Of a DNA stretch of 64,000 nucleotides, positions 36,472 through 44,493 are shown in pieces. The translations under genes were made by a program, and so were the position numbers. The DNA is taken from NCBI GenBank assembly GCA_027484825.1, contig JAIXSE010000015.1, positions 368,926 through 432,925 on the forward strand, read 5' to 3'. Every line of letters starts with the position of its first letter. The stretch's first letter is position 1. Origin of the DNA: Rubrivivax sp. (lineage in GTDB: Bacteria; Pseudomonadota; Gammaproteobacteria; Burkholderiales; Burkholderiaceae_C). Below the pieces are notes generated by a model, which saw nothing but the letters and a program-made list of their open reading frames with translations, did not search any database and was not told the DNA's origin.

Positions 36472-37509
36472 ATGCTCACCACTTTCACCCGTCACGCCGC
36501 CGCGATCACGCTGCTGGCCGCCAGTTGCACCCAGGCCTTCGGTTATGGCGCCGTCGGCCACAACACCGTGGGCGAGATTGCCGACCAACTGATCCAGGGC
36601 CATCGGGCCGCCGCCGAAGTGCAGCGCATCCTGGGCAAGGTCTCTCTGCGGGACCTCGCCGTGTGGGATGACTGCGTCAAAGGCATCGATGTCCAGAAGG
36701 ACTTCCAGTACACCTCCACCGGCCGCTTCCCGGAATGCGCCGTCTTCGAGAATCCGGACGAAGAAGCCCGCATGCGGGCCTATGTGCAGCGCAACAACGA
36801 ACAGTGCAAACCCAAGCCCGGGGATGAGAGCTGCCACAAGCAATATCACTACTCCAATGTGGCCGTGCAGCGCGGCCACTACGAAGCCGGTGCCGTGGGC
36901 ACCAGCGACCATGACCTGGTGCCGGCGCTGAAGTCCGCCATCCAGGTGCTGCGGGGCGGCAAGGCCAACCCGCCCACCGACCTGAACGAGCGCGAAGCCC
37001 TGGCCCTGGTGGCCCACACACTGGGGGACATGCATCAGCCGCTGCACATGGGTTCGATCTATCTGGATGCGGACGGCAAGCTTTACGACCCGGACAAGCA
37101 GGGCGCTGATCCTCAGACCCATACCGTGGGTGCCAACGCGATCACCGTGCCGCGCGCGGATGGGTCGCCCGGTGGCAACCTGCACAGCTACTGGGACGGG
37201 CTGCCCAACCGGTTGACGCCCGCTCAGCTGGCCGCGCTGCCTGCGCAGGCCCGGCTGGTGACGCCCACGGGCGGGTCACCGGACGCCTGGGTCGACGTGT
37301 GGGCGAGTGAATCGCTGCTGCAAGCCCAGCTGGCTTTTGACGGCGTGAAATTCGGTCCCCGGCAGCAGACGCCTCGTGGCCCGCGCTGGGCCGCCACCTT
37401 GCCCGCCGATTACGACGCCCGCAGCACCGAACAGGTCCGCCTGGAGCTGATCAAGGGCGGTGCGCGTCTGGCGCAACTGCTGATGAGCATCTGGCCGGAC
37501 AAGCCCTGA
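36472..37509 (+). CDS. S1/P1-type secreted nuclease
   Basis: A 345-residue exported zinc nuclease that would degrade single-stranded DNA or RNA. After the signal (residues 1-23, ending TQAFG) the mature start is YGAVGHNTVGEIAD. Most members begin with WGxxGH, where Trp1 ligates zinc, so a Tyr takes its place here. Other metal ligands are visible: WDDCVK, the His-containing QYHYSNVAV, AHTLGDMHQPLHMG and GGNLHSYWD. A terminator follows. It is a single-gene transcript downstream of the DnaA-box-like repeats. Confidence 0.88.
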   Translation: MLTTFTRHAAAITLLAASCTQAFGYGAVGHNTVGEIADQLIQGHRAAAEVQRILGKVSLRDLAVWDDCVKGIDVQKDFQYTSTGRFPECAVFENPDEEARMRAYVQRNNEQCKPKPGDESCHKQYHYSNVAVQRGHYEAGAVGTSDHDLVPALKSAIQVLRGGKANPPTDLNEREALALVAHTLGDMHQPLHMGSIYLDADGKLYDPDKQGADPQTHTVGANAITVPRADGSPGGNLHSYWDGLPNRLTPAQLAALPAQARLVTPTGGSPDAWVDVWASESLLQAQLAFDGVKFGPRQQTPRGPRWAATLPADYDARSTEQVRLELIKGGARLAQLLMSIWPDKP

Positions 37510-37555
37510 GCCAGACGATGCTGATGGCGCTGCTGGCGCCTCAGCCTCCCAAAGC

Positions 37556-37582
37556 AAAGCCCCGCTGGTCGGGGCTTTTTTT
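37556..37582 (+). terminator. Rho-independent terminator of the nuclease gene
   Basis: A 9-bp stem AAAGCCCCG/CGGGGCTTT with a 5-nt loop is followed by T residues to 37582. It lies 47 bp after the stop codon. Confidence 0.88.
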
Positions 37583-37630
37583 CATCTTGTCCGCACTGGG
37601 ACGGGCGAATCGCAGCTTCGAATGCCCGGC

Positions 37631-37857
37631 GTCGACCGGTGCATGAAGGTGTGGACAGTTTTCTCACAACTGCCCATTTATCCACAGCCCGGGCGAGCGG
37701 CGCCAAGTTGTTGCCGAATCGTCCCGGGCTCATCCCAGGGTCCGCCCACATGGTTGCGGACTCTCCAAGTCATTGAAAAACAAAGCGTTTTGTGAGTTGT
37801 CCACAGAAAGTGGCGGCCTCTATTACTGCAACTAAAGAGATATACAACACAAGAGAG
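37631..37857 (+). promoter_or_regulatory. Upstream module A: DnaA-box-like words and AT-rich promoter
   Basis: This module starts with GTCGACC, then AACTGCCC, the consensus DnaA box TTATCCACA (37678), and TTGTCCACAGAAAGTGGCG (37797), and ends in AT-rich GAGATATACA. It lies just upstream of the QueD-like gene. The same order of blocks recurs at 39638-39870. CCAC-AGAAA-GTGG forms a small hairpin or operator. Confidence 0.6.
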
Positions 37858-37887
37858 TAAGAAAACGGAGCGTGTCACACTCTCGGG

Positions 37888-39000
37888 ATGTCTGCTTTTC
37901 CCTCCTCCCTGTTCACGGCGTCAGCGGGCTTTGAGTCCGCCTGTCATATCGACGCCCTGCCCGAGAGCCATCGCAGCCGGCGGCTGCATGGCCACAGTTA
38001 TCTGGCCACCGTCCGGGCCGAACTGCCCGCCGGATGGGCGCCGTTTCCGGGTGGTGAAGTCCACGCGCTGCGCGAATGCCTGGAGCGCTGCATCGCCCCG
38101 CTGGACCATGCGCTGCTCAACGACCACATCGCCCAGCCCACCGACGAAAACATCGCCCGCTGGATCCGCCATCGACTGGTGAACGAATTCGGCGTGCCGG
38201 GCATCAGCCAGGTCGGCATTCAGAGCACCACACACTGCGGCGTCGACCTGGATGCGCAGGGTCAGGCCCATGTCTGGCGTCGCTACCGTTTCCAGGCTGC
38301 TCACCAGTTGCCCAACGTCCCGATGGGCCACAAGTGCGGCCGCATGCATGGCCACGGGTTCGAGCTGATCCTGCATGCCAACCAGGACCTCGGTGAACGG
38401 GACCTGAGCATTGACTACGACCGTCTCGACGACATCTGGGCCCCGTTCCATGCCGAGTTGAACTACCAGTGCCTCAACGAGATTGAAGGGCTGTCCAACC
38501 CGACCAGCGAGATCATTTCCTCCTGGCTGTGGGCCCGCATCAAGCCGCAGCTGCCGGAACTGAGCTGGGTGACGGTCTACGAGACCGGCTCCAGCGGCGC
38601 CAACTTCGACGGCGACCGCTATCGCATCTGGAAGGAATTCACCCTGGACAGCGCGGTCAAGCTGCGTCGCGCGCCGGGTGACCATCCGCTGGCCGGCATT
38701 CATGGCCACACCTTCACGCTGCGCCTGCACCTGAGCGCACTGCTGGACGAGGTCTACGGCTGGGCGATGGACTTTGGCGATGTGAAGCGGTTGTTCGATC
38801 CGATCTTCAAGTCGCTGGACCACCATCCGCTGCATGAGATCCCCGGCCTGGCCGATACCGACACGGCGACGCTCGCCGCCTGGATCCTGGAACAGTCGCG
38901 GGCGCAGTTGCCGCCGCTGGAGCGGGTCGACCTCTACGAGACCCGCGGCAGCGGCGCCATCGTCAGCCTGGTGCCCTTCGAGGAGCTGATCCCGGTATGA
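37888..39000 (+). CDS. Three-domain QueD-like (6-carboxytetrahydropterin synthase) protein
   Basis: A 370-residue protein made of three tandem QueD/PTPS-like domains (about 5-125, 128-248, 250-370), whereas QueD is normally a single domain of about 120 residues. The middle domain is canonical: QAAHQLP, then GHKCGRMHGHGFEL with the catalytic Cys and zinc-binding His residues, and an ETGSSG block. Domain 1 keeps RRLHGHSY but has Ser where the Cys should be (ESHRSRRLHGH). Domain 3 keeps IHGHTF but lacks both the Cys and the first His (SAVKLRR). It overlaps queE by 4 bp, so a role in queuosine/7-deazaguanine synthesis is likely. The degenerate domains may be structural. Confidence 0.85.
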   Translation: MSAFPSSLFTASAGFESACHIDALPESHRSRRLHGHSYLATVRAELPAGWAPFPGGEVHALRECLERCIAPLDHALLNDHIAQPTDENIARWIRHRLVNEFGVPGISQVGIQSTTHCGVDLDAQGQAHVWRRYRFQAAHQLPNVPMGHKCGRMHGHGFELILHANQDLGERDLSIDYDRLDDIWAPFHAELNYQCLNEIEGLSNPTSEIISSWLWARIKPQLPELSWVTVYETGSSGANFDGDRYRIWKEFTLDSAVKLRRAPGDHPLAGIHGHTFTLRLHLSALLDEVYGWAMDFGDVKRLFDPIFKSLDHHPLHEIPGLADTDTATLAAWILEQSRAQLPPLERVDLYETRGSGAIVSLVPFEELIPV

Positions 39001-39632
39001 CCTACGCCGTCAAGGAAATGTTCTACACCCTGCAAGGCGAGGGCGCCCAGGCCGGCCGCGCGGCGGTGTTCTGCCGCTTTGCGGGCTGCAACCTGTGGTC
39101 CGGACGGGAGCAGGACCGTGCGGAGGCCGTCTGCACCTTCTGCGACACCGACTTCGTGGGCACGGACGGGCAAGGCGGCGGCAAGTTCGCCACTGCCGAG
39201 CTGCTGGCCGATGCGATTGCTGCGAAGTGGCCGCAGGGTCAGCCCGGACGTCCCTACGTGGTGTGCACCGGCGGCGAGCCGCTGCTGCAGCTGGATGCGC
39301 CGCTGATCGAGGCCCTGCATGCCCGGGGCTTCGAAGTGGCGGTGGAGACCAATGGCACCCAGCCGGCCCCGGAAGGCCTGGACTGGATCTGCGTCAGCCC
39401 CAAGGCGGATGCGGAGCTGGTGCTGACCCGAGGGCATGAGCTCAAGCTGGTCTACCCCCAGCCACTGGCCCAGCCCGAACGGTTCGCCGGCCTGGCCTTC
39501 GACCACTTCTTCCTGCAGCCGATGGATTCGGTCCTTCAGAAGCAGCACATCAAGGCCGCCGTGGCCTATTGCATGGACCATCCGCAGTGGCGCCTGTCGA
39601 TCCAGATGCACAAGGTGGTGGGCATCGACTGA
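38997..39632 (+). CDS. queE: 7-carboxy-7-deazaguanine synthase QueE
   Basis: A radical-SAM enzyme of 211 residues that makes CDG from 6-carboxytetrahydropterin in queuosine synthesis. The cluster-binding cysteines are in CRFAGCNLWSGREQ and AVCTFCDTDF, the long-spacer form usual in betaproteobacteria. GGEPLLQLDAPLIE is the SAM-binding GGE block. It overlaps the upstream QueD-like gene by 4 bp (ATGA). Confidence 0.95.
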   Translation: MTYAVKEMFYTLQGEGAQAGRAAVFCRFAGCNLWSGREQDRAEAVCTFCDTDFVGTDGQGGGKFATAELLADAIAAKWPQGQPGRPYVVCTGGEPLLQLDAPLIEALHARGFEVAVETNGTQPAPEGLDWICVSPKADAELVLTRGHELKLVYPQPLAQPERFAGLAFDHFFLQPMDSVLQKQHIKAAVAYCMDHPQWRLSIQMHKVVGID

Positions 39633-39637
39633 AAGCC

Positions 39638-39870
39638 GTCGACCTGTCAAGCCAACAAGGCTGTGGAAAAGTTTCTGGCAACTGCCCGCTTGTCCACAGC
39701 CTGGCGTCTTTCAGGCCAACTGTTGTCTGTTGATGCAACGGCAAACAAGGGGTCCACACACAGCATTTGTCCCATCGCAAGTCGTTGATCGGATTGGGTT
39801 TTGAAGGCTTGTCCACAGAAAGTGGCGCCCTCTACTAAGACGACCAGAGAGATATATAAAACCTTGATGT
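39638..39870 (+). promoter_or_regulatory. Upstream module B, a copy of module A
   Basis: It has the same block order as 37631-37857: GTCGACC, CAACTGCCC, TTGTCCACAGCC (39690), TTGTCCACAGAAAGTGGCG (39809) and AT-rich GAGATATATA. It lies upstream of the MazG-like gene. The two modules share words but not full identity, so the copy is old or kept by selection. Confidence 0.6.
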
Positions 39871-39971
39871 TGAAAAGAGAGGCGAGAACTTTCTGCGAGA
39901 CGTTGTTGCAACGCCCCTCAGCCCCCACCTTCGGTTGAAGCCTGGCCGCAGGACTTGCACACTGCGAAGCC

Positions 39972-40301
39972 ATGGACATTGCCCTTTTGCAGCAGCGCCT
40001 GCGCAGCTTCGCCGCCGACCGTGGCTGGGAGCCGTTTCTCACCCCCAAGAACCTGGCCATGGCGATGGTGGTGGAGGCGGCCGAGCTGGTGGAAATCTTC
40101 CAGTGGAAGACGCCGGAAGAGTCGATGGCCCTGGACGAAGCCACCCGGGTGCATCTGGGCGAGGAGATCTCCGACGTGCTGATGTACCTGCTGCAGATCG
40201 CCGACCGAAGCGGGGTCGACGTGGCCAGTGCAGTGGAGCGCAAGCTGCAGCTCAATGCGCTGAAGTACCCGCCCGGCTTGCCCGCTTCAGGATCCGTCTG
40301 A
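39972..40301 (+). CDS. MazG-like nucleotide pyrophosphohydrolase
   Basis: A 109-residue all-alpha NTP pyrophosphatase. The metal-binding pattern EAAELVEIFQW then GEEISDVLMYLLQIAD (ExxE followed by ExxD) is complete. The short single-domain form resembles RS21-C6/dCTP pyrophosphatase proteins, which clean the nucleotide pool. The DnaQ-like exonuclease gene follows after 40 bp, and both act on nucleotides or DNA, so an operon is plausible. Confidence 0.9.
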   Translation: MDIALLQQRLRSFAADRGWEPFLTPKNLAMAMVVEAAELVEIFQWKTPEESMALDEATRVHLGEEISDVLMYLLQIADRSGVDVASAVERKLQLNALKYPPGLPASGSV

Positions 40302-40341
40302 CCTCTGCCCCTTCCTGCCCTGTTCCTCTGTCCCCAGCCTC

Positions 40342-41025
40342 ATGAATCGGACCATTGCCGTCATCGACTTCGAAACCACCGGACATTCGCCGCAAGGCGG
40401 TGGCCGTGCGACCGAGATCGCGGCGGTGCTGCTGAAGGACGGCGAGATCGTGGGCCACTACCAGAGCCTGATGCGCAGCGGTGCATGGATCCCGCCGATG
40501 ATCGAGCGCCTGACCGGCATCAGCAACGAGATGCTGGAGGACGCCCCGGAGGCTGAGCATGTGATGAGGGAAGTCGCGGCTTTCACCCAGGGCTGTGGAT
40601 TTGTGGCGCACAACGCGTCGTTCGATCGGGGCTTCTGGATGGCCGAGCTGGCGCGTGCCAACGACGGGGTCGACGTCGACCCCAGGTCGGCCCGCTTCAC
40701 GCCGGAATTCGTCTGTACCGTGAAGATGGCTCGACGGCTGTATCCGGAGTCCCCAAACTGCAAGCTCGGCACGCTGGCGCGCTATCACCAGTTGCCCGAC
40801 AATGGCCGGGCCCACCGCGCGCTGGCCGATGCGATGACCACGGCTCAACTGGTGCAGCGCATGCAGCGCGACATCGCCGCGGAACTCGCTGAGTCGCTGG
40901 GTGAACTGAATGTCGAACATGAGCTCATGCTGCGCTTGCAAGCCGTGGCAAGGCCCATGTGGACCAAGGCCGTGACGGGCTACGTGCGTGATGTGAAGCG
41001 GCATCAACAGGCGTCGCTGGTGTAG
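40342..41025 (+). CDS. DnaQ-like 3'-5' exonuclease (DEDDh)
   Basis: A 227-residue exonuclease-domain protein. The DEDDh residues are visible: D9 and E11 in VIDFETTG, the second Asp motif HNASFD, and the His/Asp in HRALADAM. The C-terminal 50 residues are helical and variable. It is not the replicative epsilon subunit by context. The role could be repair or RNA/DNA trimming. Confidence 0.88.
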   Translation: MNRTIAVIDFETTGHSPQGGGRATEIAAVLLKDGEIVGHYQSLMRSGAWIPPMIERLTGISNEMLEDAPEAEHVMREVAAFTQGCGFVAHNASFDRGFWMAELARANDGVDVDPRSARFTPEFVCTVKMARRLYPESPNCKLGTLARYHQLPDNGRAHRALADAMTTAQLVQRMQRDIAAELAESLGELNVEHELMLRLQAVARPMWTKAVTGYVRDVKRHQQASLV

Positions 41026-41266
41026 TTAACCGATGTAGGAAAGACCGATCGCTACGAGGCGCGTGGCTTGCCCGGCGAGCGTCTCCAGTCTGGATGGCCC
41101 GCTGCGGCGCTCCGCTCTCCAACTTCCCGTCGCTGATCTGCTGATGAACACCGCTTCGGTGACCATCAAATATCGGGTCAGCAAATCATTTACTGTCAAG
41201 ATGCCTGTTTCGCCTCATTGGCTGGGACAATCTTGGGCTTTTCCCGATTTGCGTTTGTTCTCAGGT

Positions 41267-41785
41267 ATGTCGAGTATTCAGGTTCGCCCGGCCACATTGC
41301 GTGATGCCAAGGCCATCGCCCAGATCCAGGTTGCCTCTGCGCAGGACGCTTACAAGGACTTCTGGCCCGATGCCGCCTTGAATGGTTTGTCCGTCGCCCA
41401 GCGTCAAGCGTACTGGCGCGAGGCCATCAACATGTGCGAGCCGCAAGTGCTGGTCGCGCATCTGGACAATGAAGTGATGGGTTTTGTTGGTTTCGATCGT
41501 TCGCGTGACAAGGGTACGCCCTCCACGACGGGCGAGATCTGGGCCATGTATGCGGCTCCTGCCCACTGGGACAAGGGAGTCGGTCAGGCCCTGGTCGAAG
41601 CGGCGCAGGAAGGTCTGCAGGAAGAGGGCTGCACGCGAGTGACGCTCTGGACCTACAAGAACAACACCCGTGCCCTTCGCTTCTTCGAGATCGCCGGCTT
41701 CCGCGCTGAAGCGGACAGCGTCAAGGCGGTCGACGTGGAAGGCAAGCCGCTGGAGCAGATGCGCCTGCATCGTTCGCTCATCTGA
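41267..41785 (+). CDS. GNAT-family N-acetyltransferase
   Basis: An acetyltransferase of 172 residues. IQVRPATLRDAKAIAQIQ is the usual N-terminal strand-helix. The acetyl-CoA-binding region reads YAAPAHWDKGVGQALVEAA, with V in the loop, and LWTYKNNTRALRFFEIAGF is the C-terminal part. I chose ATG at 41267 (MSSIQVRP) because the longer frame upstream has no family resemblance. The substrate is unknown. Confidence 0.88.
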   Translation: MSSIQVRPATLRDAKAIAQIQVASAQDAYKDFWPDAALNGLSVAQRQAYWREAINMCEPQVLVAHLDNEVMGFVGFDRSRDKGTPSTTGEIWAMYAAPAHWDKGVGQALVEAAQEGLQEEGCTRVTLWTYKNNTRALRFFEIAGFRAEADSVKAVDVEGKPLEQMRLHRSLI

Positions 41786-41815
41786 GCGGGTCCACGACCG
41801 GTCTCTGTTCTTCCG

Positions 41816-41860
41816 GCGAGCCCTTGCGGACCCCGTCATGGGGTCGGCCGGGCTCGCTTT
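41816..41860 (+). terminator. Nested hairpin between GNAT and toxin-antitoxin genes
   Basis: GCGAGCCC (41816-41823) pairs with GGGCTCGC (41850-41857), followed by TTT. An inner GACCCC/GGGGTC stem lies within. It is either the GNAT terminator or, being only 20 bp before the antitoxin start, an attenuator. Confidence 0.55.
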
Positions 41861-41877
41861 CAACTTTGGTAGTTCCC

Positions 41878-42426
41878 GTGCTGGCCAAGCTCACTTCCAA
41901 GAATCAACTGACGCTGCCCAAGAGCGTCACGGACAGCCTCGGCCCGGTGCAGTACTTCGAGGTGCAGGTCCAGGCCGGTCAGGTGGTGCTGACCCCCGTG
42001 CGCATTCAGCGCGGGGATGCGGTGCGTGCCAAGCTGGCAGAGCTGGACTTGGGTGACGAGGTGTTTGCGCAGGCCTTGGCGTGGGCGGCGGATTCGCGGT
42101 CTGCGGTCGACGCCAAGGGGCAGGCCGCCGAGGGCAAGGCCCGGGGGGCGCGCAAGACGTCGACCGCTGCAGGCAAGGCCGGGCAGGGGAGCAAGCTTGC
42201 GAAGGCTGCGACTGTTGCGACGGTCAAAGCCGCAAAAACTGCAAAGGCCGCAAAGACCGTGATTGCGGCTCCCGCATTGAAGCGGTCCAAGGCCGCGCAA
42301 GGAGCAGTCGCCAAGTCGACCGGCAAGCTTGTGAAGCCGGCGGTGCGGTCGACGTCTGGCGTCACGTCGAAACCGGCGGGCACGCGCGCCGCCGCGAGCA
42401 AGGCCGGTCGACGCTCGGCTGCATGA
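41878..42426 (+). CDS. AbrB/MazE-like antitoxin with histone-H1-like tail
   Basis: A DNA-binding protein of about 182 residues. Residues 1-45 (LAKLTSKNQLTLPKSVTDSLG, FEVQVQAGQVVLTPVR) are an AbrB/SpoVT swapped-hairpin domain like MazE-type antitoxins. From about residue 75 on the protein is a low-complexity Lys/Ala-rich tail (KAAKTAKAAKT, KAAQGAVAKSTGK) like bacterial histone-H1 proteins. The start is GTG at 41878; a TTG at 41866 is also in frame. It overlaps the PIN-domain gene by 4 bp, so the two form a coupled pair. Confidence 0.75.
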   Translation: MLAKLTSKNQLTLPKSVTDSLGPVQYFEVQVQAGQVVLTPVRIQRGDAVRAKLAELDLGDEVFAQALAWAADSRSAVDAKGQAAEGKARGARKTSTAAGKAGQGSKLAKAATVATVKAAKTAKAAKTVIAAPALKRSKAAQGAVAKSTGKLVKPAVRSTSGVTSKPAGTRAAASKAGRRSAA

Positions 42427-42914
42427 TGCGTTCGCGCTCTTCTTCGGCTTCCCGGGTGGTGCTGGATCCGGCGCTGGTGCTGCGGGCCTTGCTGCGGTCG
42501 GACGAGACGGCCCGGCAGTTGCGCGCGGCGTGGCAGCAAGGATTCATTCGTCCACTGCTCAGCGCTGGGCATGCGGCGCAGCTGGTGCGCGCATTGGCCT
42601 ATCCGCCACTCGGCTTGAGCGCGGACGAGCAGGAAGAATTGCTGGCGGACTATCTCCCCTACGTCGACGCAGTTCGTCCCGACGCTCCATCGCGTGGCAC
42701 CGTGCAAAAGCTCGCGCCCGACCAGGGCCAACTGCTGCAGTTGGCGCGGCGCGGGCAGGCTCGCTGGATCATCACCGCAAGCCAGGACCTCGTGGCCTGG
42801 TCGCAGCGTGCCGGACGCTTGCAGCGCGAGCTGCGCGAACAGTGCACGGTCGTTGAAGTTTCATCGTGGTACCGGGTGTTGACCCCAAGCCAGCAGACCC
42901 AACTGCTTTGCTAA
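42423..42914 (+). CDS. PIN-domain-like putative toxin
   Basis: A protein of 163 residues related to PIN-domain RNases of toxin-antitoxin pairs (COG1569-like). VVLDPALVLRALL matches the first strand with its Asp, and LLQLARRGQARWIITASQDLVAW matches the later acidic motif, normally TGDxDLL. Here Ala/Ser replace Gly/Asp and only the last Asp stays. RVLTPSQQTQLL matches the usual end. Loss of acidic residues suggests weak or altered nuclease activity. ATG at 42423 overlaps the antitoxin stop. Confidence 0.7.
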   Translation: MMRSRSSSASRVVLDPALVLRALLRSDETARQLRAAWQQGFIRPLLSAGHAAQLVRALAYPPLGLSADEQEELLADYLPYVDAVRPDAPSRGTVQKLAPDQGQLLQLARRGQARWIITASQDLVAWSQRAGRLQRELREQCTVVEVSSWYRVLTPSQQTQLLC

Positions 42915-42929
42915 ATTGCGCGCTCGCTT

Positions 42930-43151
42930 ATGAGCAGCAGCTTTCAGAATCGCATCCCTTCGAACATGTGGCGCGTGGTGTTCTACGAACGCCGTGGCAA
43001 CCGTGTTCACGTCGACCGTACCGGCCCCTGGCTGCCGGAAAAGCGGCTGGCCACGCATTGGGCACACTGGTTCTGTGAGCGGGGTTACCACGTGGCCCTG
43101 CAGGACCAGACCGGCGAGATGGAGAAGATCAATCCCGGTCTGCCCAGCTGA
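42930..43151 (+). CDS. Small hypothetical protein
   Basis: A 73-residue protein beginning MSSSFQNRIPSN, with a compact pattern of aromatic and charged residues (MWRVVFYERRGNRVHVDR, WAHWFCERGYHVALQDQTG). An in-frame ATG at 42966 could be the start instead. It starts 15 bp after the PIN-like gene on the same strand, so it may be in that transcript. I do not recognise the family and infer no function. Confidence 0.6.
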   Translation: MSSSFQNRIPSNMWRVVFYERRGNRVHVDRTGPWLPEKRLATHWAHWFCERGYHVALQDQTGEMEKINPGLPS

Positions 43152-43196
43152 GGGCGGGGCACGGTCTTCTCCAGTCCCTGCTCTTCAGGTCATCGC

Positions 43197-44276
43197 TCAA
43201 GCCGCTTCCCGATAACCCTGTCGCTCCAGCGCCCAGCCGTCGGTCGCTGCTGCACCGTGGCTTTGCACATGCATCGTGCTCAGCCGCTTGCTGGCCGCCC
43301 GTTGCACCAGTTGCTCCGCCTGTTGCGGCGTGAGGCGCATGGCAAAGCGGGTCCAGCGCTTTTGCAGCAGCGGGTCGCGCCAGGCATCTTCCAGCGCCCA
43401 GCGCAGGGCCATCGGATCCGTCAGGGACTGCGAGGGCAGCACGCGCGGCACCAGGGCCATCACAAAGCGCGCGAAATCGGCGCGGGCTTCGTCGCTGAGC
43501 AAGGCTTCCAGCCGGTGCAGTCGCTGACTCCAGCCCGGTGTGGCCAGTTGGCGGGTGACCAGGGCCTGCAAGGCCTGGATGGGGTTGAACAGACGCAGGC
43601 GGTTGGGCGGCAGCACCAGCATCGGCAGTTGCGCGGCCAGCTCATGCGGCACGTCGGAGACAAAGCTGGTGAGGACCGCCATGCGCTCCCAGGCGGCGGC
43701 ATCGAGCCCGCCGGCCATGGTCATCGGGCCCTGACGCAGGCTTTGGGCCATTGCCCAGGCTTGCTGCCAGCTGCGGTCGGCCTTGGCCGTGTTGGCGGCC
43801 CGGCTCATGAGGGCCAGGTTGCCGGCGGCATAACCGGCGTCGTCGCGGATGCGGTCGATGCTGCGCTGCTGAGGGTCTTGGGCCTGGTCGTTCAGCGGCA
43901 GGCGGCTGATCGGGCAATGCGTGGTGTCCAACTGCTGCAGGTAGTTGGGCGTGACCAGCAAGGTCTCGAACTGGCGACCCCGCTCCCAGGCATGCAGTCG
44001 CAGCGCCAGCCACAGCTGGGTGTGGCGATGGGTGCGCAGCGTGCGGCCGCCGAAGGTGGCACGACCCAGTTGCCAGCCTTGTTGCAGCGGCGACTGGTTG
44101 AAGAGCTGTTCCACCGGCGGAGTGAGCCCGTGGTGGGCATAGTCCCAACCCAGCTCAAACCCCAGGCGTTCATGGCTGGGCCGCGTGGCGACCGGCGCCG
44201 GCCCCTCGGTGGCCATCGGCAACGGCAACTGCTGGACGGACATGTCGTGCGGGGATCGTTGAACGGTAGCAACCAT
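43197..44276 (-). CDS. Hypothetical protein with HNH-like segment
   Basis: A 359-residue protein of unknown function. Residues 120-170 read HCPISRLPLND, then SIDRIRDDAGYAAGNLALMSRAANTAK. This resembles the latter part of HNH endonuclease folds (xIDRIDxxxGYxxGNxxxxSxxxN), though the usual second His and the Cys pairs are not evident. The rest is mostly helical, rich in Leu and Arg. It is divergent from a WYL regulator with a strong palindrome between them, so it is the likely target of that regulator. Confidence 0.65.
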   Translation of the reverse strand: MVATVQRSPHDMSVQQLPLPMATEGPAPVATRPSHERLGFELGWDYAHHGLTPPVEQLFNQSPLQQGWQLGRATFGGRTLRTHRHTQLWLALRLHAWERGRQFETLLVTPNYLQQLDTTHCPISRLPLNDQAQDPQQRSIDRIRDDAGYAAGNLALMSRAANTAKADRSWQQAWAMAQSLRQGPMTMAGGLDAAAWERMAVLTSFVSDVPHELAAQLPMLVLPPNRLRLFNPIQALQALVTRQLATPGWSQRLHRLEALLSDEARADFARFVMALVPRVLPSQSLTDPMALRWALEDAWRDPLLQKRWTRFAMRLTPQQAEQLVQRAASKRLSTMHVQSHGAAATDGWALERQGYREAA

Positions 44277-44327
44277 GGGACGCTCCTTGAAAAAGGTCAG
44301 GGTTCAGGCTTGCGTCCAGTGTGGTGG

Positions 44328-44356
44328 CCAGGTAGCTCATAGAATGAGCCACCTGG
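44328..44356. promoter_or_regulatory. Operator-like palindrome in a divergent promoter
   Basis: CCAGGTAGCTCAT (44328-44340) and ATGAGCCACCTGG (44344-44356) form a 13-bp inverted repeat with one mismatched pair and a 3-nt centre. It lies between the HNH-like gene and the WYL regulator gene, the expected place for a regulator binding site. Confidence 0.7.
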
Positions 44357-44493
44357 AGCTGTCTCATCGAAATCTCAAAAAAACTTTTGGGGTCCGAGGT
44401 CGGCGCCTCTTGTGCGGTTTGGGGCGCTTTGAGCCTGCGATGGGCCTGTCCTGGGCCCGTGATGGACAGCACGAGCAACGCAAGGAGTTGTCT

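Noticed and set aside
36255..39817. Calling the DnaA-box-like words a replication origin
   Set aside because: No dnaA or dnaN in the window, and the boxes are spread over three intergenic regions with genes between; kept only as a finding.
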